64,000 bases of DNA, from positions 186,001 to 250,000 of the forward strand of contig JADZED010000027.1 of NCBI GenBank assembly GCA_020850715.1, in the 5' to 3' direction. The stretch comes from Acidobacteriota bacterium. Its GTDB lineage: Bacteria; Acidobacteriota; Vicinamibacteria; Vicinamibacterales; CAVVIG01. Every line of letters starts with the position of its first letter. Within the stretch, counting starts at the first letter, position 1. A model generated the notes under the pieces. It had not been told where the DNA came from and did not search any database. It saw only the letters and a program-made list of their open reading frames with translations. The position numbers were made by a program, and so were the translations under genes. Below, one piece after another: positions 36,410 through 45,092 of this stretch.

Positions 36410-37852
36410 GTGGACGCCGCCGATTTCCGCAGGCACGGGCACGCCCTGGTCGACTGGATCGCCGAATACCTCGAACATCCCGGGAAGTACCCCGTCCTCT
36501 CGCGCGCCACGCCCGGCGACATCGTGGCGGCGCTGCCGGCCGGCGCGCCCGAAGAAGGCGAGAGCTTCGAGGCAATCGTCGCCGACTTCGAGCGGATCCT
36601 CGTCCCCGGCCTGACGCACTGGAACCACCCCGGCTTCCTCGCCTACTTCCCGATCACCGGCAGCGCGCCGGGCGTCCTGGCCGAATTCCTCGCCGCGGCG
36701 CTCAATCAGCAGGCCATGCTCTGGCGCACGTCGCCTGCCGCAACCGAGCTGGAGGAGGTGGCGCTCGGCTGGCTGCGCCGGCTGATCGGCCTGCCCGACG
36801 CGTTCGAAGGGGTGATCTACGACACCGCCTCGACCTCGACCCTGCACGCGCTGGTGGCGGCGCGGCAGGCCGCGGTTGACGACGTGCGCGCGCGCGGGCT
36901 GGCCGGGCGCCCCGACGTGCCGCCGCTGCGCGTCTACTGCTCGGAGCAGGCGCATTCCTCGATCGACAAGGCGGTGATGGCGATCGGGCTCGGCCTCGAG
37001 TCGCTGCGCAAGATTCCGATCGACGAGGAATTCCGCCTGCGGGTCGACGCGCTGAAGGCGGCGATCGCCGAAGACCGCGCGGCCGGCCGCCTGCCGATCG
37101 CCGTCGTCGCCACGGTGGGCACGACCGCGACGACGAGCATCGACCCGGTCGGCGAGATCGCCGAGGTGTGCGCCGCCGAATCGCTCTGGCTGCACGTCGA
37201 CGCGGCCTACGGCGGGATGGCCGCGATGCTGCCGTCGCACGCGCACGTCCTGAAAGGCGCCGATCGCGCAGACTCGCTGGTCGTGAACCCGCACAAGTGG
37301 CTGTTCACGCCGGTCGACCTGAGCGCGTTCTACACACGGCGCATGGACGCGATCCGCGCGGCATTCGCGCTGACGCCCGCGTATCTGCAGACGACTGAAA
37401 CCGCCCCGGTGAAGAACCTCATGGACACCGGGTTCCAGCTCGGGCGCCGGTTCCGCGCGCTGAAACTCTGGATGATCCTGCGCTCGTTCGGCGCGCGCGC
37501 CATCCGCCGCCATCTGAGCCGCCACATCGCCATCGCGCGCAGCTTCGGCGCCTGGGTCGACGCGCATCCCGACTTCGAGCGCGTCGCGCCGGTGCCGCTG
37601 AGCGTCGTCTGCTTCAGGTGGAATCCGTCGGTCCCGGCCGGATCCGGATTGCCGCCGGAGGGGCTCGACGATGCGAACGAGCGGCTCGTGGATGCCGTGA
37701 ACAGCACCGGCGAAGTCTTCCTGACTCATACGCGTTTGCGCGGGCGCATCGCGATCCGGCTCGCCGTCGGACACCTCGACACCACCGAAGCGCACGTGCG
37801 CCGCGCCTGGGAGCTGCTCGTGTCGTGCGCGGCCGGTGCGGCGCGCGCCTGA
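36410..37852 (+). CDS. PLP-dependent aromatic-amino-acid-type decarboxylase (group II)
   Basis: 480 residues, one aromatic-L-amino-acid decarboxylase-like domain. PLP lysine Lys296 in NPHKWLFTPVD; upstream HWNHPGFLAYFP, the GVIYDTASTSTLHALVAARQ cofactor region, and LHVDAAYGG with the PLP-stacking aspartate. The family decarboxylates tryptophan, tyrosine, DOPA, phenylalanine or related substrates; which one cannot be read off. The C-terminal HTRLRGRIAIRLAVGHLDTT is family-typical. No transporter or amine-oxidase gene adjoins. Confidence 0.9.
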   Translation: MDAADFRRHGHALVDWIAEYLEHPGKYPVLSRATPGDIVAALPAGAPEEGESFEAIVADFERILVPGLTHWNHPGFLAYFPITGSAPGVLAEFLAAALNQQAMLWRTSPAATELEEVALGWLRRLIGLPDAFEGVIYDTASTSTLHALVAARQAAVDDVRARGLAGRPDVPPLRVYCSEQAHSSIDKAVMAIGLGLESLRKIPIDEEFRLRVDALKAAIAEDRAAGRLPIAVVATVGTTATTSIDPVGEIAEVCAAESLWLHVDAAYGGMAAMLPSHAHVLKGADRADSLVVNPHKWLFTPVDLSAFYTRRMDAIRAAFALTPAYLQTTETAPVKNLMDTGFQLGRRFRALKLWMILRSFGARAIRRHLSRHIAIARSFGAWVDAHPDFERVAPVPLSVVCFRWNPSVPAGSGLPPEGLDDANERLVDAVNSTGEVFLTHTRLRGRIAIRLAVGHLDTTEAHVRRAWELLVSCAAGAARA

Positions 37853-38056
37853 GCTGTCGCAGCCCCGCGGGATCCACCGGAGACATCACCGGGCGGCCGG
37901 GCTTTGGCCGGGGCGGCGTCGGCGACCGAACGGAAGCGCGTGCCGACCTTCACGGCCGAACGCACGCCGGGGCGCCTGCCGGGGTACGTCGCTTGCAGCC
38001 GTTCCGGGGTCGCCCGCACGGCGTCGCCGTCGGGCTCAACAAGGAGAGCAGGCGCA

Positions 38057-38632
38057 ATGCGACGAGTCATGACAGCCCTCGTCTTCACTGCGGTCGTGGC
38101 GATCGCGGCCCCCAGCCCGGCGCACGCCGAAGGCTACGTCAGCCCGTGGGCCGGCGTGAACTTCGGCAGCCAGATCGACAACGGGCGCGGCAGCTTCGGC
38201 GTCGATGCCGGCGGCATGGGCGCCGGGATCATCGGCGGCGAGATCGCGTTCGGGTACAGCCCGAGCTTCTTCGGCAGCCAGAACGATTTCGGCGACAACA
38301 CCGTGATCGATCTCATGGCCAATCTGATCGTGGGCATTCCCTTCGGCGGCACGCGCGGCGCGGGATTCCGGCCATTCGTCACCGGCGGCGCCGGCCTCGT
38401 GCGCACGCAGGTCGACGACAACACGGTCACCAGCGTGTCCTCGTCGGACAACATGCCGGGTTGGAATCTCGGCGCGGGCGTGATGGGCTACTTCAACGAT
38501 CACGTCGGGCTCCGCGGCGACGTGAAGTACATCCGCAGCTGGAAGGACCTGAACACCGGCGACGTCCGGATCGACGTGAGCGCCGGCCAGCTGCACTACT
38601 GGCGCACGGCGATCGGCGTGGTGATCCGGTAG
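38057..38632 (+). CDS. OmpW-like outer-membrane beta-barrel protein
   Basis: 191 residues. Signal peptide ending AHAEG at about 24-26. The rest alternates glycine/aromatic-rich strands (SPWAGVNFGSQI, GEIAFGYSPSFFG, FVTGGAGLVRTQ, GVMGYFNDHVGLRGDVKYIRS) and ends in a hydrophobic residue pattern, typical of a small eight-stranded barrel. ATG 38057 with AAGGAG ten bases upstream; an alternative ATG at 38069 is possible. Ligand and role unknown. Confidence 0.8.
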   Translation: MRRVMTALVFTAVVAIAAPSPAHAEGYVSPWAGVNFGSQIDNGRGSFGVDAGGMGAGIIGGEIAFGYSPSFFGSQNDFGDNTVIDLMANLIVGIPFGGTRGAGFRPFVTGGAGLVRTQVDDNTVTSVSSSDNMPGWNLGAGVMGYFNDHVGLRGDVKYIRSWKDLNTGDVRIDVSAGQLHYWRTAIGVVIR

Positions 38633-38673
38633 GCTCGCGTCCCCCGTCGTGCGGCCTCCGGACCTGCGCGCCA

Positions 38674-38835
38674 AGTGTCCCGTCCCAGTGGATCGTGGCA
38701 TCAGTCGCGGAGCGCCGCGCCCCGATGGCCAGGCGCGAGGAGTGAGGATATTGGGTATATCTGAGCGACGAGCAACGCCGCCAGCGGGGATGCGCCGCCC
38801 GCGAATGGTGTCGCGAACCACTGGGACGGGACACT
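38674..38835. mobile_element. MITE-like element with perfect 18-bp terminal inverted repeats
   Basis: Left end 38674-38691 (AGTGTCCCGTCCCAGTGG) and right end 38818-38835 are exact complements. The 162-bp unit holds no protein gene. Its interior has an AT-richer stretch near 38750 unlike the flanks. The right end overlaps the stop codon of the SixA-like gene by two bases. Size, perfect ends and lack of coding capacity fit a non-autonomous miniature element or a large palindromic repeat; no target-site duplication was recognised. Confidence 0.6.
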
Positions 38836-39295
38836 AGCATTCGATCCGCCAGACTTCCTCCCACGATTCGCCTGCGTCGAGGCTTCGCAGCGCCACGATG
38901 CCGTGTGGAGGGAACGTCGCCTGGGCGCCGGACGCGCCGGTCAGCAGCGCGCGCAGCGCCGGCAGGTGCGGAAAGTGTCCGACGAGCATCAGGTCGCGCG
39001 GCTCCGCCCGCAGCCGGTCGCGGATGAAGGCGGGCGGGTCGTCTGGCTGGAGATCGCGCGTGGCCGAGAGCCCCGCGAGCGCGTTGCACGCGCGCCAGTA
39101 CTGCTGGGCGGTCTGGCGCGCGCGCAGCTTCCCGCTGTGCCAGACGACGGCCGGCTTCGCCCCGCGCGCCGCCGCGAGCGCCGCCAGGCGCTCCACCGCG
39201 GCCAGACCCTGCGCCGACAGCGGGCGAAGCGGATCGACCTCAGGCCCGACCGCCTCGCCGTGGTGCACGAGGTAGACGAAGACGGCGGGCGGCAC
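38834..39295 (-). CDS. sixA: SixA-like phosphohistidine phosphatase
   Basis: 153 residues, histidine-phosphatase fold. Probable phospho-acceptor His12 in LVHHGEA, Arg in SGKLRARQTA (Arg58/Arg60) and second catalytic His107 in LVGHFPHL. The canonical RHG triplet is HHG here, so one phosphate-binding arginine is replaced. E. coli SixA dephosphorylates the phosphotransferase system protein NPr or histidine kinases; the target here is unknown. GTG start, four bases after the stop of the upstream peptidase gene, so co-transcribed. Its stop overlaps the end of a palindromic element. Confidence 0.85.
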   Translation of the reverse strand: MPPAVFVYLVHHGEAVGPEVDPLRPLSAQGLAAVERLAALAAARGAKPAVVWHSGKLRARQTAQQYWRACNALAGLSATRDLQPDDPPAFIRDRLRAEPRDLMLVGHFPHLPALRALLTGASGAQATFPPHGIVALRSLDAGESWEEVWRIEC

Positions 39296-39299
39296 GGCG

Positions 39300-41033
<1,734 letters not shown>

Positions 41034-41049
41034 AGGGTGATAATACCGG
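41034..41049. promoter_or_regulatory. 16-bp bidirectional promoter core between two leaderless genes
   Basis: The AT-rich centre TGATAATACC serves both strands: TATTAT on the minus strand (41040-41045), 6 bases before ATG 41033, and GATAAT on the plus strand (41039-41044), 5 bases before ATG 41050. There is no room for a -35 or a ribosome site outside the two coding regions, so any -35 elements lie inside the opposite genes. Confidence 0.55.
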
Positions 41050-42045
41050 ATGCCGACGCCACGCCAGCCGGGCAACGCGACGCTGACCGCCGTTCCCGGC
41101 ATCGCGGTCGGGCACTGCACGCTGGCGGAGCGTCCGACCGGCTGTACGGTCGTGCTGACCGGGCGGGGCGCAACGGCCGGGGTCGACGTCCGCGGCGCCG
41201 CGCCCGCGACGCGCGAAACCGATCTGCTCGGCGCGGTCAACGTGGTCCAGCAGGTGCACGCCATCGTCCTGTCCGGCGGCAGCGCCTACGGTCTCGATGC
41301 CGCCGCGGGCGTGATGCGCTTTCTCGAAGAGCGCGGCGTCGGCTTCGCCTTCGGAGGCGTACGCGTGCCGATCGTGCCGGGCGCCGCGCTGTTCGACCTG
41401 GCGATCGGCGATCCGCGGGTGCGGCCGTCTGCCGAGCACGGCTACCGCGCCGCCGCCGCGGCCAGCGGCGCCCCGGTGGCGGAGGGGAGCGTGGGCGCCG
41501 GCGCGGGCGCCACCTTCGGCAAGCTGGCCGGCGTCGAACGCGCGATGAAGGGCGGCCTCGGCAGCGCCGCCATCGTGCTGGCCGACGGCCTGATCGTGGC
41601 GGCGCTGGCGGCGGTGAACGCGGCGGGCGACGTCGTCGACCCCGCGACCGGCGCCATCGTTGCCGGCGCGCGAGCGGCGGACGGCGCCGGATTCGCCGAT
41701 GCGCGCCGCCTCGTCCGCGCGGGCGCGCCCGGTCTGGCCGGCCGGCAGCCCGGCGCGCACACGACGCTGGGCGTTGTCGCGACCAACGCCGCGCTCGACA
41801 GGCCCGCGGCGACCCGTGTCGCGCAGATGGCGCACGATGGCCTGGCGCGCGCGATTTGTCCGAGCCACACGTCGAGCGATGGCGATACGATCTTCGCCCT
41901 GGCCACCGGCGCCCGCGCCGGCGCGGACGATGCGAGCCGGATCGGCGCGCTCGCGGCCGATGCGATGGCGGAGGCCATCCTCCGCGCCGTGCGCGAGGCG
42001 TCCGGCGTGCCCGGCTTCCCGGCGCTGCGCGATTTGCGGCCATAA
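41050..42045 (+). CDS. P1-family (DmpA/NylC-type) N-terminal-nucleophile peptidase
   Basis: 331 residues. Family landmarks: GIAVGHCTLAERPTGCTVVL near the N-terminus, VVQQVHAIVLSGGSAYGLDAA, EGSVGAGAGATFGKL, and AHTTLGVVATNAALD near 236, where Thr238 or Thr239 is the likely autocleavage nucleophile by analogy with NylC; MAHDGLARAICPSHTSSDGDT follows. Substrates in the family range from beta-peptides and D-amino amides to nylon oligomers. No signal peptide. Divergent from the M28 peptidase. Confidence 0.88.
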   Translation: MPTPRQPGNATLTAVPGIAVGHCTLAERPTGCTVVLTGRGATAGVDVRGAAPATRETDLLGAVNVVQQVHAIVLSGGSAYGLDAAAGVMRFLEERGVGFAFGGVRVPIVPGAALFDLAIGDPRVRPSAEHGYRAAAAASGAPVAEGSVGAGAGATFGKLAGVERAMKGGLGSAAIVLADGLIVAALAAVNAAGDVVDPATGAIVAGARAADGAGFADARRLVRAGAPGLAGRQPGAHTTLGVVATNAALDRPAATRVAQMAHDGLARAICPSHTSSDGDTIFALATGARAGADDASRIGALAADAMAEAILRAVREASGVPGFPALRDLRP

Positions 42046-42081
42046 TCGGCGCACGCACGATCAACCAGAAGGAGCGATGTC

Positions 42082-43149
42082 GTGGAGACGTTTCGTATTG
42101 CAGTGATCGCGGGCGACGGGATCGGCCGCGAGGTGATTCCGGCCGGCATGGCCGCGCTCGAAGCCGTCACGCAGGGCAGCGGCACGACGCTCGAATTCAT
42201 CGAGCTCCCCTGGGGATGCGACTATTACCGGACGCACGGCCGCATGATGGAAGAGGGCGGCCTCGAGATCCTCGCGAAGTTCGACGCCATCTATCTCGGC
42301 GCGATCGGCGCGCCGACGGTGCCCGATCACGTCGCCGTCTGGGATCTCATCCTGCCGATCCGCCAGCGGTTCGATCAGTACGTGAACCTCCGGCCCATGC
42401 GCCTGCTGCCGGGCCTCGCCTCGCCGCTCGCCAGCCGCGCGCCGGCCGATATCGACATGGTGTGCGTCCGCGAGAACTCAGAAGGGGAGTACGCGGGGCT
42501 CGGCGGCCGCGTCCACGTCGGTACGCCGCACGAGGCGGCCGTGCAGACCGGCCTCTTCACCCGCCACGGCATCGAACGCATCGTCCGCTACGCGTTCCGG
42601 ATCGCGTCGGCGCGCCCGCGCCGGCTGCTCGCCAGCGCAACCAAGTCCAACGCGCTGCAGCACTCGATGGTGCTCTGGGACGAAGTGGCCGAGCGGGTCA
42701 AGGCCGAGTTTCCGGCCGTGGAGTATCGGAAGTACCACGTCGACGCGCTCGCCGCGCGCATGGTGACCCATCCGGCAACCGTCGACGTCATCGTCGCGTC
42801 CAACCTGTTCGGCGACATCCTGACCGATCTCGGGTCGGCGATTTCGGGCAGTCTCGGCGTCGCTCCAGGGGGCAATATCAATCCGGAGCGCACGTCCCCG
42901 TCGATGTTCGAGCCGATTCACGGGTCGGCGCCAGATATCGCGGGCAAGGGGATCGCCAACCCGATTGGCGCGATCTGGGCGGGTGCCCTGATGATCGACC
43001 ATCTCGGCCGCCGCGATCTTCACGATCGGCTGCTCTCGGCCATCGAACGGGTCGTCGCCGCCGGCCGCGTGCGCACGCCCGACCTGGGGGGCAGGGCGAC
43101 GACCAGGGAGATGTCGGCCGCGATTGCCGGCGAGATTGGCGCGGCGTAG
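42082..43149 (+). CDS. dmlA: Tartrate dehydrogenase / D-malate dehydrogenase (decarboxylating) family
   Basis: NAD-dependent beta-decarboxylating dehydrogenase, 355 residues, isocitrate/isopropylmalate dehydrogenase superfamily. AGDGIGREVIP at the N-terminus, RENSEGEYAGLGG (the tartrate/D-malate branch replaces the leucine-type loop), and DVIVASNLFGDILTDL with the metal aspartates. The GTG at 42082 has AAGGAG 8 bases upstream. 3-Isopropylmalate dehydrogenase is a less likely alternative because of the RENSEGEYAG pattern. No leu genes adjoin. Confidence 0.85.
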   Translation: METFRIAVIAGDGIGREVIPAGMAALEAVTQGSGTTLEFIELPWGCDYYRTHGRMMEEGGLEILAKFDAIYLGAIGAPTVPDHVAVWDLILPIRQRFDQYVNLRPMRLLPGLASPLASRAPADIDMVCVRENSEGEYAGLGGRVHVGTPHEAAVQTGLFTRHGIERIVRYAFRIASARPRRLLASATKSNALQHSMVLWDEVAERVKAEFPAVEYRKYHVDALAARMVTHPATVDVIVASNLFGDILTDLGSAISGSLGVAPGGNINPERTSPSMFEPIHGSAPDIAGKGIANPIGAIWAGALMIDHLGRRDLHDRLLSAIERVVAAGRVRTPDLGGRATTREMSAAIAGEIGAA

Positions 43150-43384
43150 CGGCGGGCGTCTCGCCGGGGCCGGCGCGCGGGCGGCGCCAGGCCGGGAAAT
43201 CGGGGCGATCGGAGAACCTCGACGGTTGCGGTCCTGCGGCGCGGCAAGTCCGGCCGTCTTGACCGCGGGCCGCTGGGGGTAGACGATGATCTGAGCAGCC
43301 CGGTGCCTGCGGACCGGCAGCGTGTCGCCGTTACCTTTGAAGCGCGTCGCTCACATGTCACCAGCACGATCCGGCAGTAACGCC

Positions 43385-44284
43385 ATGTGGCCGCGGTTGC
43401 TCGTCTGCGGGCTGCTGATGGCCGGGTCGGCCGCCGGCGCGCAGGCGCCGCCCGCCGCCAATCCGCCGGCGCTCGACGTGGTGCTCGCACGCGCGGCCGA
43501 CTACGTCGAGCGGTACGAGAAGGAGTTCGCCGGGGTCGTCGCCGAAGAGCGCTACGAGCAGAACGCGCGCCAGGGAGGGCGGTTCGATCAGTTCGGCCGG
43601 ATCCGCTACGACAGCGACAAGCGGCGCGTCTTCCGATCGGATCTCCTGCTGGTGCGCCCGGAGGGGGCCGACTCGTGGCTGCAGTTCCGCGACATCTTCG
43701 AGGTCGACGGCAAACTGGTGCGCGATCGCAACAACAGACTCGCGAAGCTGTTCCTCGAGCCGAACGCGACCACCGCCAAGCAGATCGAGCGCATCAAGAA
43801 CGAGAGCGCGCGCTACAACGTCGGCCCGGTCGTCCGCAACATCAACGTGCCGGTGATGGCGCTGCGCGTGGTCACGCGGCAGAACCAGTTCCGCTTCCTC
43901 TACAACCACAACGAGACCGACGATGCGACGCGGACCGACGGGGCGTGGGCGGTCGATTTCCGGGAAGTCGGCGCCGGGACGATGATCCGGACCAACGGCG
44001 AGCAGGACATGCCGATGGAGGGACGCATCTGGATCGAGCCGGACACCGGACGCGTGCTCGGCACGATCATGCGCGCGCAGAATCAGATGCTGCGCGGGGC
44101 GATCGAGGTGACCTACCAAGCCGAACCGTCGCTCGGGCTGCTGGTGCCCAGGCACATGCACGAGGAATACCGCATGTACACCGACGGCTCCGGCGTGATC
44201 GCCGACGCGACGTACTCCAACTTCCGGCGCTTCCAGGTGAAGGTCGACGAGCAGATGGCGCCGGTCGATCCGCCGCAGCCGTAG
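43385..44284 (+). CDS. Secreted protein of unknown function
   Basis: 299 residues from the ATG at 43385, which places a standard signal peptide at the N-terminus (LLVCGLLMAGSAAGAQA). The mature protein begins with a helix (LDVVLARAADYVERYEKEF), followed by a long beta-rich domain (WLQFRDIFEVDGKLV, FRFLYNHNETDD, EGRIWIEPDTGRVLGTIM) that recalls outer-membrane-lipoprotein-carrier or LolA-like sheets, but no family was recognised. Earlier in-frame ATGs at 43322 and 43355 would put 10-20 extra residues before the signal. The upstream 235 bases hold nothing recognisable. Confidence 0.75.
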   Translation: MWPRLLVCGLLMAGSAAGAQAPPAANPPALDVVLARAADYVERYEKEFAGVVAEERYEQNARQGGRFDQFGRIRYDSDKRRVFRSDLLLVRPEGADSWLQFRDIFEVDGKLVRDRNNRLAKLFLEPNATTAKQIERIKNESARYNVGPVVRNINVPVMALRVVTRQNQFRFLYNHNETDDATRTDGAWAVDFREVGAGTMIRTNGEQDMPMEGRIWIEPDTGRVLGTIMRAQNQMLRGAIEVTYQAEPSLGLLVPRHMHEEYRMYTDGSGVIADATYSNFRRFQVKVDEQMAPVDPPQP

Positions 44285-44435
44285 CCTCACGAAGCCCGCG
44301 CGACATGGCCGCGCGATCGGCCTGGAAGCACGACCTCGCGACCAGCCTCGTCAACATCTCCGCGAACGTTGTCTCCGCCGACCGGGGCGGCGGCCGCGCG
44401 CGCCGTCAGCCAGTCGAAGCGCTTCCGGTCCGCCG

Positions 44436-45062
44436 TCAGACCGCATCGTCGATTCCCATCTCCGCCGGTGCGTCGATGACCTTTCCGCGAGCCTCCCAGA
44501 CGATGGTGTCGGCGACCGCGTCAGCGCCCGGAAACAGCCGAGCCCGAGTGATCCCGAAGCGATAGAGGCTGGTCAGGATTTCGACTGACGCGTCACCGGG
44601 AATCGTGATCCGGTCGACCTGCTCTTCGTAGAGCTCGGATCCCCATCTATCGAGTCTTCCCGGGTGTACGGAGAACAGGCTGCTTTGCGCGGATACTCGC
44701 GAGTGAGTCAGGTCGGGCTGTAAGAACAGAATCGTCTGGTTGTCGTACTTCCACGGCGGCAGCGGAAACCGGTGCGCGAATTCCTCGGCGGTCAGCGCCT
44801 GCGGGGTTGGCAGACGATAGACGACGCGATCCGCTCCCGCCTCCGTCGCGGGCGCGGTCGCGAAATACAATCCCGCCAACGGGCTGGCCGTCCAGTCCAG
44901 CAAGCGGGTTGGGAGCCCGTGGTGTTGCGCCACCGCGAGGCATCGCCACCAGCCAGCCGGCGATGTGTCGGCCAGTCCGCCGACGTAAGGGGCGGCGTTC
45001 AGGCGGAAGCGTTCGAGGATGAGCCGCTCGAGCTGCGGGTAGCCAGAGCGTGCGCCGCTCAT
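44436..45062 (-). CDS. N-terminally truncated FRG-domain protein
   Basis: 208 residues. The FRG-domain hallmark AVAQHHGLPTRLLDWTASPLAGLYFA is intact at about 43-68, and the C-terminal half (FLQPDLTHSRVSAQSSLF, ILTSLYRFGITRARLFPGAD) is family-like. The N-terminal FRGQ-type motif that gives the domain its name is absent: the start follows the end of thrA by only 30 bases. FRG proteins occur in phage-defence contexts and as lone genes of unknown role. Truncated gene, or start lost by rearrangement. Function doubtful. Confidence 0.7.
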   Translation of the reverse strand: MSGARSGYPQLERLILERFRLNAAPYVGGLADTSPAGWWRCLAVAQHHGLPTRLLDWTASPLAGLYFATAPATEAGADRVVYRLPTPQALTAEEFAHRFPLPPWKYDNQTILFLQPDLTHSRVSAQSSLFSVHPGRLDRWGSELYEEQVDRITIPGDASVEILTSLYRFGITRARLFPGADAVADTIVWEARGKVIDAPAEMGIDDAV

Positions 45063-45092
45063 GACGTCGAACTGACGTGCCGGGGCCGCGGC

